This document shows positions 13,426-26,777 of a DNA stretch of 64,000 nucleotides, in pieces. Source of the DNA: Eulemur rufifrons. Lineage: Eukaryota > Chordata > Mammalia > Primates > Lemuridae. Below the pieces are notes generated by a model. That model searched no databases and had not been told where the DNA came from. It saw only the letters and a program-made list of their open reading frames with translations. The stretch's first letter is position 1. Each line of letters opens with the position of its first letter. The stretch lies in NCBI RefSeq assembly GCF_041146395.1, contig NC_090989.1, positions 279,898,343 through 279,962,342 of the forward strand, read 5' to 3'. The translations under genes and the position numbers were made by a program.

Positions 13426-16189
13426 GTGAGTGGGTGGGGTGGGGAAAGGGACGGTGCTGTCACCTTTCGAAACCCACTCACACACACCCCCAGTCATCTG
13501 CCGGGCCCCAGGCGCTCCGGCCAGCTGGGGCTCTGCCGGCCACGGCCGACCCCTCGGGGGCCTTCCGTGGCCGCTCCGTTCGGCCTACCTCCGGGCTCCC
13601 GCATGCCCGGGTCTCCGGGGCCCCACCCTCTCCCCGGTGCCGCGGCGCGCGAGCCCCCTCCCAGGCACCCCCGAGTTTCCGCCTTGGCTCCCCCATGTCC
13701 TCTTGTCATTCCCTGGGTCCCCCGGATCCTTACCCGTCTACACACACGCTCCCCTTCCCAGAGGTTCCACTTCTGGGCTCTCTCCTTGCCAGTTCTTTTT
13801 CGTTTTCAAAAAGATTCCCCCAGCTGTCTTCTCCTGGGTTCCCGGGCCCCTCCTCTTCCCTCGGACCCCTCCCTGCTGTTATCTGGCGGGGACAGTGCCC
13901 TGACTTGGGGGCAGGATCCCTGGCTAGGTTCTTGGGGCCTGTCTGGGCCGGGGTTTCAGGGAACACCCGACCGGGTCTCAGACCCCAGACCCTGTTCTGT
14001 GCATCCAGATGGGTCCGAGAGCCAGATCTAGTGTGGTCTGGGCCCGGTCCAGCTATAGGTGAGCCGGAGCTCCAGCGAAGTTGGTTCTCTGGCTGATGGA
14101 ACATAGCTTGGGGTTCTTGGGGTTCATGATGATATTCGCTGCTCTTTCTGACTGCTTTTTCCCCTTGGTCTGAACTGGAGTGAACCAAGATGAGCCGGTT
14201 CTCAGCTGATGCAATTGTTGCCTTTTTTGGGAAGGAGTGATGAGTTGGGGGTTGTCTGGCAGCCTCCTCCTGATGGGGACTTGGCTGAAAGGGTGGGGTG
14301 GCTCCTGGGTGAGCCACATTTCCACTAATTCCTCTTCCCCTGCCCTACCTCAGGAAGCCTTTTAAGGATGAGGTGTGGAGGGAGAGCACTTGGTGAGAGA
14401 AACGGAATGTAGGCCTAATTGTGGAGGAGGGATTTGGGGGAGTCTAAAGTTCCCAAGGGCCTTTTCCTCCTTTTCTGTTAAGAGTATTAGTCACCCTTCA
14501 AGCTGTATTCTGCCCTCTGGAACAGACGCAGTGCCACACAGACTGTAGGAAGGGGAGGAGATGGGCTGTTGGTGATACTTCCTGTGGAGGGGATGGGGGA
14601 GTGGGAGTTTGTTCAGAGGGACTGGACAGTGCTGGTGGCCCAGCCACACTGGTGTTGCCTCTGTGAAGGTCAAGTCTTCCTCTGGCTCATGAGGGGAATC
14701 AAGGACAGATGACTTGTCCTGGAGGGCTGGCTGCTTTGGAGATGCCGGGGATGAATGACTGGCCACTGCCTCCTTGCCTTCCCAGTCTTTAAGCTTCTTT
14801 GGGGTGCAGTCTAATGCCCCTCTGCCTTCCAGGGACTGTAGGGTACAGAGCAGGGGCTCAAGAAATGTTTGTGACTACCCCCCAGAACTTGACCAGATAG
14901 ATGTGTGTGTTCTCCATCTCTTGTGCACACCACTAGGAAGCAGTTTCCTTTGCAAACTTTGAGTGACCTTTCTGGACAGTGGGGTTCCTGAGGATTGCCC
15001 CAGTGTGTCAGTACTCAAGGAGGTGGCTGCGCCTTGGGTTGCTGCCTGGCCTGGCCTGGACCTTGGCTGCAGGAGTTGGAGGGAAGGAATCAACCTGGTT
15101 CCTGATTTCTTTTCCTGAGAGGAGAGGTGATTCCAGGTTTGCCCTAAGACCTCTTGGGGATTCAGATGGGATGGATGTGGGGCCCTAGAGCCCAGCACAC
15201 CATCTCTCCATCCCTTGATTCATTCATTCATTCATTCAGCCATCCTTCAGTAAGAGCCTGTCCAGGGCCGGGAATGGTGCTAGGAAAACACGGTCCCTGG
15301 CTGCCTCAGAGCTGCAGTCTGGGAAGAGAGGCAGCCAGGAAAACACATAAGTTCTGATACACTGTGGCCAGTGTGATAATAGAAATATTACAGAGGCAGC
15401 CCAGAGGAAGGAGGAATTTGCTCTGAGTGAATATGTAGGAGATGGTCAGCATATGCTTCCTGGAAGAGGGGGGAGTAGAAGAGTCAGTGACAAGGAGTCC
15501 AGAGGCCCAAGTTCTAGTCCCACCTCTGCCATGGGCAAGTGACTGGACTGCCCAGCCTCGTGGGTGCCCCATCCTTGTAGAGGAGGGCGGGGTGGGGGTG
15601 GAGGTTGACCTGGATGGCCTCTGTGCCTCTACAGCTCTAGTTGCTTTACTGCCCAGTTGCCACCACCCCATGTGGAATTGCTGGGTTATTGACCTGTCTC
15701 CCTGCGAGTGGGGAGACTGTCTTCTGCTACCCTGTTCCTGGCACAGTGCCTGGAACTGAGGTGGTCTAACAAATACTCAGTGGCATAAGTGATTGAAAGG
15801 CTCCATAGTCCCTCCCAGGTCCGTTCATCTCCCTCTGTCTACTCTCCTTCCTGGCTAACTCCTGCTAATCCTTTGGCCTTCCCCAGTGTCTGTGCCACAC
15901 CCCCAGCTCCTGGCTGGTTTCGGTGCTCCCTGCTGCCCTGTTATAGGTGGTTGCACTTTGCTCTCCACCCTGCCAACTTGTCTTGTTCAGCCTCATGGAC
16001 AGTTCTGAGCAGAGTGCCTGGTGCATGGTAGATGCTTACCGGGTGCTTGTTGACTGGTAGAGATGCTGGGTGGGGTTTGTGTTTGGGCTGGAGTCTGAGC
16101 AGAGGCTGGGTCTTTCCCTGCCCAGCTCACCCCGCTAAGGCTCATCTTTTGCTGCTTCCCACCTCCAGCCCTGGCTCTAGCCATGCTGA

Positions 16190-16530
16190 ACCACTCAGCA
16201 TTCTCTAGATACCATGTCCTCTCCCCTCCAGGCAAACATGTGCTCTTCCTTCTGCCTGGAATGCTCTTTTTCCAACTCCTACTATTCCTCCGGAGTCAAC
16301 TCAGGCAACTCCTCCTCCAGGAAGCCTTCCTTGACCCCACCAGTCTGGATCTAGTGCTCCTCCTGGACTCACCCCAGCGGAGCCCTGGGCTCTCCAGATT
16401 GTAATTGCTGACTTATCATCTCCTCAGTTAACCAAGTTCTGTGAGGGAGGGTCTCCATCTGAATCTCTCTTGTCATCCGGAGCCCAGTCCAGGGCTGGGC
16501 ACCAAGCAGGCTCTCAGAAAATGTTGGCAA
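16190..16530 (+). repeat. L2 3' end
   Basis: Classic L2 pattern: cttctgcctggaatgctctt, aggaagccttccttgacc, then a tail ending in a caggctctcagaaaatg segment. Confidence 0.75.
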
Positions 16531-17265
16531 CACAGCAGGTAACTCTGATAGTCGCACATTCGCCTGCTGACAGTAGCTCTCACTTCCTCGTAGGGAGGCA
16601 GCGTCCATGGAACGAAAGGAATGCCAGGACCCTGCCCAGACAGACGTGGGCCGGCCTCAGCACCGACAGCCAACGCACAGATAGCAGAGCCATCCTGGGG
16701 TAAGGACTGGGACCCCTCCTGCCAGGCCAGCTCCAGCTCTGGTCAGGTGCCTTCCCCAGCCCAGGGAGCAAAGGGCAGCATCTCTCTCTCCACAGTCCTT
16801 TGCCCTTTTCACTGTAGGTCCAGGGAGTCCAGGACAGAAGTGGCAGACAACAGAATCATTCTCTTCTTCCTTCTCCTGACTCAGTGGCCAGCTGAGTAAT
16901 GTCTGATTGCTATACTCTTTGAATGCCAATGTTGTTTCATTGCAAACCTCTGTTTTTTCTCCCTTACTCCAGATCTTATCAGTCTGGGTTGCTAATGCTG
17001 CCTAGTGACTACATTTCCTAAAGAGTGTTCTGTGGAACACGAGTTTCTTTGGCCACGGTGGTTAGATAATTCTGGACAATAGCTACTTCTTGTTATTTTT
17101 GCTGCAGGACTTCTCAGAGCCTTGAATGTATTGAGCTGAGCATCATGAGTCTCTGAGAAGGAGCTGGCAAGTCATATTTCCCCACACTTATTTGATCATG
17201 TAGACATCTTTGGGGACTGGGGTTCCTCGGCCTACGCTTTGGAAAACGGCTCCCGGAGGCAGGAG

Positions 17266-17690
17266 TGTGTGCTGGTTAGGACCTGAACTCTGTAGTCAGA
17301 GTTTGACTCTTGGCAGTCACATGCCTGCTAAGTGACTGTGGGGCAGTCATTATTCCTCTCAGGGCCTCATGTCCTCATCTTTTAACAGGGGATAATACTA
17401 GCATCTACCTCCCTTTAGAGCATTTTGAGGATTAAATACGTTGATGTAGGGAATTTGGCAGAGTGCATGTCCCAGAAAGTGGTCCCTAATCACAGCTGGT
17501 GTGTATGGACTGCAGTATAATTTGCAAAACACATCCGCATCTGTGATCCCATTGATCATTTGAGGAAATTTGGGCAGTGGCCGTTATCCCCTGTTTACAG
17601 ATATGGAAACTGAGGCTCAGAGTGAAGAAGCAACTTGCCCAAACTCATCTGGAAGGAAAGCAGGGGCTTGGGGCTTGAACCCGGATCCTG
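17266..17690 (+). repeat. Two MIR copies
   Basis: First copy about 17266-17450 (tcttttaacaggggataata, gaggattaaatacg). Second copy about 17505-17690 (tacagatatggaaactgagg, cttgaacccgg). Confidence 0.75.
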
Positions 17691-19084
17691 AAGTCCTTTC
17701 TTCTCTGTCCTGAGGCCTCCCTGCCTCCATCTACCCCTCTCAGTTTTTTGTGAAGGAAGGCCTGAGCCTCCCCACCTCGATTTGAAAAGGAATAGTAATA
17801 TCATTATTATAATTATTTTTGGTAATTACCAAATAGTTGTATGTTTGTTATATGTTTTTGTGCTGTTCGGGTTTTTAATGTAATATAGAAAAGGAAATCT
17901 CCCCTGATCCTCATCTGCAGAGATGTGAGTGGGGACAGGTATATTCTTCCACATCTATTACTAGTATTTGCCTATTTTTATGAAAATCAGGTCATGTTTG
18001 AGTTACTGATTCACAGCTTACTTCTGTTTCACTTAATGGCGTCCCCTGGACCTTTTCCCAGGCAGGAGGCAGATAGGTCTGTGTGTGGTCGGGGCAGAAC
18101 TGCCCTGCTCTCGTCCTGCCACCGCCTGGCCCCTCCTTCACCATGCTGGGAGTCTTGAACTGTTTGGGCATTTACAGCAGCAGAGGGAGGTGGGAAATGC
18201 CTGGTGTGTGATTTTGTCGCCTCTCCTGTTTATTGGGACAAGGTCACCCAACCCGGCCCTGCCCTGTGGGAGTTTCCTGTTGGTTTTGAGGAACTCTGTC
18301 CACTGGAGAGAGGAGGCCTGAGCTGAAGTCTCTCATGCTGGGCAGTGATGAGCAGGAAGCAGCAGGTCCTGCTTCTCTGGGATCAGAATTCCTCCTCCCT
18401 TCCAGGGATAGCTTGGAGGGGACGGTGGGCCTGCTGGAGAAGTTCTGCCCTCCAGGTTGTAGTTGCCGCTGTCTGCCTGAGGCAGGCTTGGATTGGGGAC
18501 TGGGGGACACACAGTTGAGTCAAGTTGAGTCTGAGTCATTGTGTTTGCCTGAGCCTGGCCCTTCCCGAACCTTCAGGAACAGGCAGGCCCTGACTCAGTT
18601 TACCCTTGCAATCCCTGGAGCAGGCTTTGGTCTTGGTCCTTTTGGAATGCTCCTTTCAGATTTTAGCCCTGAGGGTGGGCAGGTGAGGAGAACAGGGGGG
18701 CCCACCCTGTCACCTAGGTCAAAAGGTGCTCTTTTGGGGGCACAGATGACCTCATGATGGGTCTTGGCAAGAAAAGATTTTAGGCCTGGCAGCCTTGTTT
18801 TGTGGAGCTGGGAGAGTGCTGTTTGTCAGGTTTGAGCTGGGAAGGAGATCTTTGCCGGAATTCCTGCTGTCTTACCTCACCTGCTGGTTTTCTCAGGCTC
18901 ACTGTCCCGGCCCTCTCCCTCTTGCATGTTTCTTCCTCCCGTTCTTCCCCAGGAGTCTCTTCCTGCTCACACGAGACACTGTCTGGCAGAGAGCCCCTGG
19001 AATAGGCCACTGCGTAGGTGATGCGCAGCTTCTCCGACTCTTCCTTCCTGGCAGCGGCGCCTTCACAGCCCGGGTCATCCTCAG

Positions 19085-19285
19085 CACCGCGTCTGGGTGC
19101 CAGGTGCTGTGCTGGTCACTGCATGTGTGTGCTCATCTTACCCTCGCCACCGCCTTGCGTGTGAGGTTGCTTCACCATTTCACAGACAAGGAGACCAAGG
19201 CCCAGAGGGATGAGGTCTCTTGCCCAGAGTTGTACAACTTACAGGTGGCAAAGCCAGGACTTGAACCCAGGTCTGTTTGGCTTGG
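19085..19285 (+). repeat. MIR
   Basis: gtgccaggtgctgtgctggt to agccaggacttgaacccagg, a well-preserved MIR. Confidence 0.8.
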
Positions 19286-19334
19286 CAGCCCATGCTCATT
19301 CTACTCTACCCTCCACTGCTGCTTTTTTTTCTAG

Positions 19335-19530
19335 GTTCTCAGGCTTTTCAGGGTGCTTCAGAGTCACCTGGGAGCTTGTTTAAATCACTCTGCCCTCTGG
19401 GCCCACCACCACAGACCCACAGAGTCTGTCCTGGAGGGCTGGGCCCTGGGGTCTCCACTGTGAAGACGCTCCCATGGCAGTTGTGAGGCTGGTGGGCTGC
19501 AGACCACACTGAGGAACGCTGACCAGAGGC
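19335..19530 (+). mobile_element. MER5A-like hAT-Charlie relic
   Basis: agagtcacctgggagcttgt and the downstream gcagaccacactgaggaac end match the MER5 pattern. Confidence 0.6.
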
Positions 19531-20639
19531 TACTCTTTCAGTCCTGGTGCTCACCTCTGGGGAATGAGTCCATCCGCTGCCAGAACTGATGCCCGTGGGT
19601 GGAAGCAGGGCTGAGCTCCCCTCCAGGACTGGAGCTGGACGACTGTGTTTTAGTGGTTTTACTCTGTGTGTGTGTTGGGGAGGTGGGGGGCTAAACCTTC
19701 CCTCTTCAAGGACGTGTGGGGCTGAGTCTATAAAGACTTTTACTCCCAGCCACAAATGTTCCCAGCTGTGTTTCCAATGCATTTCTACAGCATCTTGAGT
19801 CTCGCAGCAAGTTCTTCTACATCTAAACGTCTCTTGAGGGCTTCAAACCTCAAAATTAAATTGCCTGCTGCAATATAGCCTCACGCCTAGAGCATCATTC
19901 CACTGGAGTAAAAGTGGCTGTAAAATTCCACGGCTTTCACATGCCACCTGGACACCCTCAGAGGTGCAGCTGCCAAACCCGCGCCCTCTGACAGGCAGCA
20001 TGACAAATGCGCTGACCAGCAGCAGGGGCGGGCTGGGTGGGAATCCTGGCCCTGCAGGGGCACCTTGCATCTCCCAGCTGGTTCCTTGGGGTCATCAGCC
20101 CCCAGGTATCAGGCTCACCCTCGGCCAGACCCCTCAGTCTTCCCCCGACCTGCCTGGAATCTCAACAAAAGATACCTCTGCAGCCTCTCTGGGGTGCTTG
20201 TGGCCACGTCTCATAACCTGTCCGGGAGGACAGTGCTAATAATGTTCATGGCAGGTACTAACCTGCCTCCCAGAGACTAACCTGTCTCCCAGATCCCTCT
20301 GTCCCAGTGCCTCAGACCTGGAGCTGGGCTCCCTTCCAAAGTTTCCAAAGCAGGACATAGGAGACCAGAGACATCTGAGTGTGGCCTGCTGGGGTTCCCT
20401 TCAGGGCCCTTGTTCCCATGCACCCCTCAGAAAAGGGGTCTTGTCCCAGGAAGCAGCTCCAAGGGCCTGGATGCCCAGGCAGTCCCAGGAAACCTGTTTG
20501 CCTTTGAGGCAGGTTGGCACAATGGAACATCAGACTTGGGGTGGAACTTTCCGCCCTCTCCTAGTTGTGTGGCCTTGGGCAGGTCACTTAACTTCTCTGG
20601 GCCTCAGACTTCATACCTGTTAAGGGACTGATGCAACCT

Positions 20640-20850
20640 ACTGTGACAGTAACAGCAGCTAACGTGGCACGGTCTTACCACACAGCAGATACTGGTCCAG
20701 AAGATTTTTATGGACTTCCTCACTCAATCCTCACTGCAACCCTATGAGCAGTAGATGCGTCAGCCCGTTTTACAGATGAGGAACGCAGAGCCCAGTGGGT
20801 AGAGGGACTTTCCCAAGGTCACACCCTGGTGAAGTCGGGATCCCCCTTCT
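20640..20850 (+). repeat. MIR
   Basis: tcactcaatcctcactgcaa, ttttacagatgaggaacgca, caaggtcacaccctgg. Confidence 0.75.
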
Positions 20851-22595
20851 GGCCTGCATGGAGACTGGAGCTGAGGCATGGCTGCGCTAGGGCTTAGTCT
20901 GTGTTCAGTAGCTGGGCACTCCAGCACCCGCCTGCACCTCCAACTGAGCCTGCTAGCTCTGTGTGCTTGGCCTACAGAGCTGGTGGGGGAAGCTCCAGGT
21001 GGGTGTCCCTTGCCTGTCACCCTTCACCGAGGAAGGCAGGCCATGCCCTTGCCAGCTGGCATGAGGATGAACCTGTTGAGGAAGCCCAGCCCAAGTGAGA
21101 GCAGTTTGCAACTAACCCTTGTTCCCCTCCCCCTCATGCCCCAGCCTGTCTCCCCTCTTTCTTTCCCCAGGAAGTGAGGGCGTGTCCTTCTACACTGGGT
21201 GAGTCCCAAGCCAGGCAGCACCCCCAGCCCACAGCCTCTGACTCACCCCAGCTGGGTGTGGGGCCTAGAGGGCAGCGCCCCGCTCTGAGGAGGGTGGGAG
21301 CTGTGTGTGCCAGATGAGGGGTGAGACCTCTTCTCCCCCTCCCGGCTCATGAGAGGAAGCACATGGCAGAGCAGATTCACAGGCCCGGAGTCCTCCTGGG
21401 ACAGGACCTCTTGAGAATGGCCCTTCCCCCGTCCCTGGGAGAGTGTTGGAGGGACAGCCTTCCCATCTGTGGTACAGGAGGGGCGCCAGCCTCCCGCCTC
21501 CCCTCCTGCCTGGGAAGTCTTCCCGTCTTGGCCCCGTTTGTGCTTTAACAAAAGGCTCTCTGTGCCCTGTTTACCCATAGCCCGCCTGCCTGCCGCCCAG
21601 GTGTGGGAGCCACGCCAGATCTCTGCAGCCCCACGTGGGGTTTGGGGCATGCCTGGGTGGTCTCCCTCTGGGACAGAGGGGACAGCATTGTCATTTCTTT
21701 GACTCCTTTCCATGTCTGTAAGAAGCACCAAGAGGACATCGACACTGTGGCCTGGGGTTGCACCTAAGGACTGGTTCTGAGAGCAGATGGCCAACTCCAC
21801 CCTCGGTCCTTTCCTGGGGTCCTAAGCCTGGAAGGGTCTTCAGGAGTTTGAGGCTCCATGAGGAGGTGCTGGGGCCTCTGGGTGGTCTGGCCCTGCTCAG
21901 AGACGTCTGTGCTTGAGGTGCAGCCCACGCATCAGGGAGGGTGGGTCTGTGCATGCCAGGTGAGGGGTGAGACCTCTCCTCCCTGCTGACCTGTGGGAGG
22001 GTCTTCTGCGGTGGCAGGTGGGATTGTGGAACAACAGCCTTATGCTGTGCCAGGCGTTGCATTGACACATAATACCTTATCTTGTTCTTAATTCTCACAA
22101 CAACCCGTTCTACAACCATAACATTTCCGTCTTGCAGTTGAGGAAACTGGGGCTCTGAGGCCCCAAGAAGGAATTCCTAGAGTTGGCATTTGAGTTGCCC
22201 GACTCTGGGCTCTGGGCTCTTCCCCGCTTTCTGCTCCCATGAAGTGAGGAGGGTGGCCCTGTTGAGTGTGTGTGTCGTAGGGTATGGCAGGGAGCACAGG
22301 CTACCCTGTTTCTAACAGCAGCCACTCCTCATAAATTCTTTTATAATCCTGAGAAACCACATGGTGAGGAAGGTCTTTTGATTTTTTTTCTGGGTATCTT
22401 CTCTACTGGTAAACATATCATCCTTAAATAATAGAAGAATGTACAATGTAGATAACCCTCTGCAATCCTACCCACCCTTGGATTTAACTACATATAGTTC
22501 TATGTATAGCTTTCCAGATTTTTCTATGTATTCAGTAATAAGTTTGCTACTGATATAATTTTTTAAACAAGAATGGGATCATACTTTTTTCCCTA

Positions 22596-22930
22596 ATTTT
22601 TTTATTGTGGTAAAATACACATGACATAAAATTTACCATCTTAACCACTTTTAAGTACAACAGTTCAGTGTATTAAGTATAGTTATTTTATTGTGCAACC
22701 ATCTCCATCAGCCATCTCCAGAACTTTTTGTCTTGCAAAACTGAAACTCTCTGTCCCCATTAAACACTAACTCCCCATTTCCTCCTCCCCCAGCACCTGG
22801 TAGTCACCCTTCTACCTTCTGTCTCTATGAATTTGACTTCTCTAGGTACCTCACATAAGTAAAATCATGCCGTGATTTTCCTTTTATGACTGACTGCCTT
22901 CTTTCATGGATCATACATTTTATATACTGC
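22596..22930 (-). mobile_element. L1M-type 3' end
   Basis: attgtggtaaaatacacatg, aatttaccatcttaaccact and ctgtctctatgaatttgact are typical of antisense old L1 3' sequence. Confidence 0.8.
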
Positions 22931-22944
22931 TACTGCTCAGGACC

Positions 22945-23237
22945 TTTTTTTTAAAGAGACAGAGTCTCACTCACTGTCGCCCAGGCTGGAGTGCAGTTGC
23001 TCTATCATAGCTCACTGCAGCCTTGAATTCCTAGGCTCAAGTGATCCTCCTGCCTCAGCCTCCTGAGTAGCTGGGACTATAGGCATGCACCACCATTCCT
23101 GGCTAATTTTTTATTTTTAGTAGAGACGGGGTCTCACTGTTGCCCAGGTTGGTCTTGAACTCCTGATCTCAAGCAATCCTCCTGCCTCGGCCTCCCAGAG
23201 TGCTGGGATTACAGGCATGAGCCACTGCGCCCAGCCT
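22945..23237 (-). mobile_element. Alu (AluJ/S-like), - orientation
   Basis: Complement Alu, full dimer, from tttttttaaagagacagagt to gccactgcgcccagcc. Confidence 0.9.
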
Positions 23238-23773
23238 ATTCCTGTTTTAAGTTGCAAAAGCAGAGGCTTAGGCTAAGTAATTTGCCCAGAGTCACAGAAT
23301 TATTTCATGCCAGAGCTGGATTTGAACCCACATGTCCCCAGCTCCAAAGCTCTTGCTCTTTGCACTTACCCAGATCTGCCTGCCCCTAGTGAAGGATGGG
23401 GGCTCTCTTGGTTGCTCATTTGACCCCTGAGGGACAGAAATGCCCCAGCTCTGCTGCAGGAACCTGGTCTCTCTTCTCCCACCTGCCTGAGCTGCCTTGT
23501 AGGAAGGGCCTGCATCAAACCCTCTTCTCTGTCTCCCTGAGGACAGGGCAGTTCCAGGCAGCAAGGTGCTCCCTTTTTCTGCAGTGTCCTCAGAGGTCAA
23601 GGAGCAGGCAGGCTGGAAGGAGGAGCAGCAGCTGCTGCCCTGGTGACCTGGTAACTGGCACAGTAGCGGCTGCCTGCTGAGCATTCACAGGTGTAAGGAC
23701 AGGGAGAGGACTAGCCATGCAGGGTAAAAATGCATGATTGTTTTGGTAAATTTGGTGTGATGGAGTTAAAGCA

Positions 23774-23900
23774 TGCTGGGCACACTGGCGTCCACCTGTA
23801 GTCCCAGCTGCTCGGGAGGCTGAAGTGGGACGTTTGCTTGAGCCCAGAAGTTCGACACCACCCTGGGCAACATAGCAAGACCCTGTCTCAAAAAAATAAA
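23774..23900 (+). mobile_element. Alu monomer
   Basis: A single arm (gctgggcacactggcgtcca to ctcaaaaaaataaa), immediately followed by a full Alu. Confidence 0.75.
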
Positions 23901-23901
23901 T

Positions 23902-24200
23902 GGGCTGGGTGCAGTGGCTCACGCCTGTAATCCCAGCACTTTGGGAGGCCGAGGTAGGAGGATCATTTGAACCTAGGAGTTCGAGACCAGCCTGCAACAT
24001 AGTGAGATCCCTATCTCTATGAAAAAAATTTAAAAATTAGCCAGACATGTTGGCATGCACCTATAGTCCTAGCTACTGGGGAGGCTGTGGTGGGAAGTCA
24101 CTGGAGCCAGGAATTTGAAGTTACAGTGAGCTATGATGGTGCCACTGCATTCCAGCCTGGATGACAGAGCAACACCCTGTCTCTAAAAAAAAAAATTCTA
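23902..24200 (+). mobile_element. Alu, full dimer
   Basis: ggctgggtgcagtggctcac to ctctaaaaaaaaaaat, followed by an A/T-rich tail to about 24235. Confidence 0.9.
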
Positions 24201-24269
24201 AATAAATAAATTAATTAATTTTAAAAAAGAAATAATTTAAGCACATAGGAAAGTATAAAGACTAGAACA

Positions 24270-24578
<309 letters not shown>

Positions 24579-24734
24579 TCAGCTCTGTCAGACCTTAATG
24601 TTTTGTGGTAATTGCTTCAGATGTACACGTGCATGTGCACATGCATGTAAATAAAATATTTCAAGCACAGTTGAAGCCTCTTCCCCAATCTCATTTTCTT
24701 CCCTCCCTAGATGAAATTACTATCTTGTTTTGGT

Positions 24735-25620
24735 GACTTTCCATGCATGGTTTTATACCTTCACTACACTTGGGTATATACGTTATAGAAAACCTTGCAG
24801 AATGTGTGTATCATTCCACAACTTGTTTTGGGATCAACATTGTTTTTGAGGTTTATCCATGCTGGTACATAGCTGTATCAATTAAATCAATTAACTTTAA
24901 TTGATTTAAAGCATTCCGCTGTATGAATAGAACAATTTATTCTTTCTTCTGTTGATGAAAATATAGGTTGTTGCCAGTTTTTCACTGTTAGGACAACTAT
25001 TCAGTGAGCATTCTTGTTTGTGTCTTCTCACCTGTGTGCAAAGCAGCAGTCTAAGATATATAATAAAGAGAGAAACTGCTGGGTTGTAGGGTATGTGCTT
25101 TGTAAGTTCTCATCTAGGAGTTCACATTTTTTGCTAATTGGAGGGAGTGAAATGATATCTGATTGTTTTAATTTGCATTTCTTGATTACTAATGAGGTTA
25201 AGTATTATTTCATGCATTAATTTCCATTTGTGTTTTTCCCTTGTGAATTGCCTATTCATGTATTTTGCCATTTCCCCTCATTGGATTGTCTCATATTTGT
25301 AGGAGTTCTGTATGTATTCTAGATATTAATCCTATGGTAGTTTTATACATTTTGGAAATATCTCTTCCTAATCTGTGGCTTCTTTTCACTTGTTTATTAC
25401 TCTGTCCTTTGATGTGCATGTTTTAACTTAATGTGATCAATATATCAATCTTTTCCTGTAAGGGTTTGTACATTGTGTGGTAAGCTATTCTTCCTTGTCT
25501 TAATGACATTAAGATAGTCTCTTAGATTTTTTTTTGAACATTTTCAAGTTTTGCCTTGGGTCTTTAATTCATTGGAATTTATTTTTGTGTAAGGAGGGAG
25601 ATGGGGCTGTATGTGCTTTT
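24735..25620 (-). mobile_element. Old L1 sequence, antisense
   Basis: Segments such as gtttatccatgctggtacat, tttaatttgcatttcttgat and tcatttggattgtc-like text are typical of L1 3' regions on the - strand. Confidence 0.65.
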
Positions 25621-25915
25621 TCATGTGAATGCCTGAGAGCCGGCACTGCTTATAGACGCCCATTCTGTTCCCCTAACCTGCAAAGCCTACACTCTCTTGT
25701 CTAAGTCTACAGAAACTTGGGGAACTGTTTCCACAGTCTTTCTTCAGTTCTTTTGGTCCACCCACCTATCCCTACCTCAATACCAATGTTGTCTTCATTC
25801 CGATGGCCTTATAGTAAGTTTTAATATCTGGAAGGGTGTCTGCTCCCACCTTATTCTCCCAATGTCTTAGCTATTTTTGATTCTTTGAAATAGTGATTTT
25901 AAAAAATTGTTTTTA

Positions 25916-26085
25916 GGTTGGGCACTGTGGCTCATGCTTGTAAACTCAGCACTTTGGGAGGCTGAGGTGGGAGGATCACTTGAGGCCATGAGTTCAAGAC
26001 TGCAGTGAGCTATAATTGCGCTGCATTCTAGCCTGGGCAACAGAGCAAGACCCTGTCTCTTAAAAAAAAAAACAAAAACAAAAAA
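25916..26085 (+). mobile_element. Internally deleted Alu
   Basis: The left-arm start is fused to the right-arm end: ggttgggcactgtggctcat to agaccctgtctcttaaaaa. Confidence 0.8.
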
Positions 26086-26171
26086 CATTTGTGTTAATTA
26101 TCTGAGTAACCTATACTTATAATAAAAACCAGAAGCAAGTTTGGGGTGAAAAAGGATTATAAACAGCACTA

Positions 26172-26212
26172 CAGAGAGAGAGAGTGTGTGTGTGTGTGTG
26201 TGTGTGTGTATA
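26172..26212 (+). repeat. (AG)n(TG)n microsatellite
   Basis: A short AG run is followed by about 15 TG units. Confidence 0.95.
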
Positions 26213-26429
26213 ATTTATGGCTGAGTGGTTATTCTACACAGTTTCATTACCTACTTTTTGCGTTTAACATATTTTAAACATTTTCTCATGGCATCAAGTG
26301 TTTTGCTCTAATGCGCTTTCATTATTGCATAGTTTTCCATCCTTTGATCATTTAGTAAGTATTAGCCATTCACCTAATGACAGGCACCTAGTTTTTCCCT
26401 AGTTCTCCTGGGGTGTAAACAGCACTGTT

Positions 26430-26777
26430 TTTTTTTTTTTTTTTTTTTGTTTTTTTTTTTGTTGAGACAGAGTCTCACTCTGTTGCCCAGGCTAGAGTGA
26501 GTGCCGTGGCGTCAGCTTAGCTCACAGCAACCTCAAACTCCTGGGCTTAAGCGATCCTACTGCCTCAGCCTCCCGAGTAGCTGGGACTACAGGCATGCGC
26601 CACTATGCCCGGCTAATTTTTTCTATATAGATTTTTAGGTGTCCATATAATGTCTTTCTATTTTTAGTAGAGACGGGGTCTCGCTCAGGCTGGTCTCGAA
26701 CTCCTGACCTTGAGCAATCCACCCGCCTCGGCCTCCCAGAGTGCTAGGATTACAGGCGTGAGCCACCGCGCCCGGCC
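26430..26777 (-). mobile_element. Strepsirrhine Alu, - orientation
   Basis: Complement Alu with the AT linker (ttttaggtgtccatataatg), a long T-tract and the flanking repeat CAGCACTGTT (26420-26429 and 26778-26787). Confidence 0.92.

Larger units (their letters stand above)
12800..13720. promoter_or_regulatory. CpG-island bidirectional promoter (LRRC8A / KYAT1)
   Basis: CpG dinucleotides, rare elsewhere in the window, are dense here. Two divergent strong donors (- strand at 13071, + strand at 13425) leave about 50-200 bp between the presumed start sites. Motifs include AAGATGGCG (YY1-like, 13240-13248), TGACGTCA (CRE, 13280-13287), overlapping ACTTCCGG (ETS, 13287-13294) and GGGGCGG (Sp1, 13293-13299). 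No TATA box is evident. This fits a housekeeping-type divergent promoter. Confidence 0.85.

Noticed and set aside
12685..14031. 448-residue open frame on the + strand
   Set aside because: It spans the CpG island, both presumed first exons and a strong splice donor. Its composition (Pro/Ser/Arg-rich, no domain) is what stop-poor GC-rich DNA gives.
12813..14317. Several 60-224 residue open frames on both strands in the CpG island
   Set aside because: These are GC-rich shadows with no recognisable domain, and they overlap one another.
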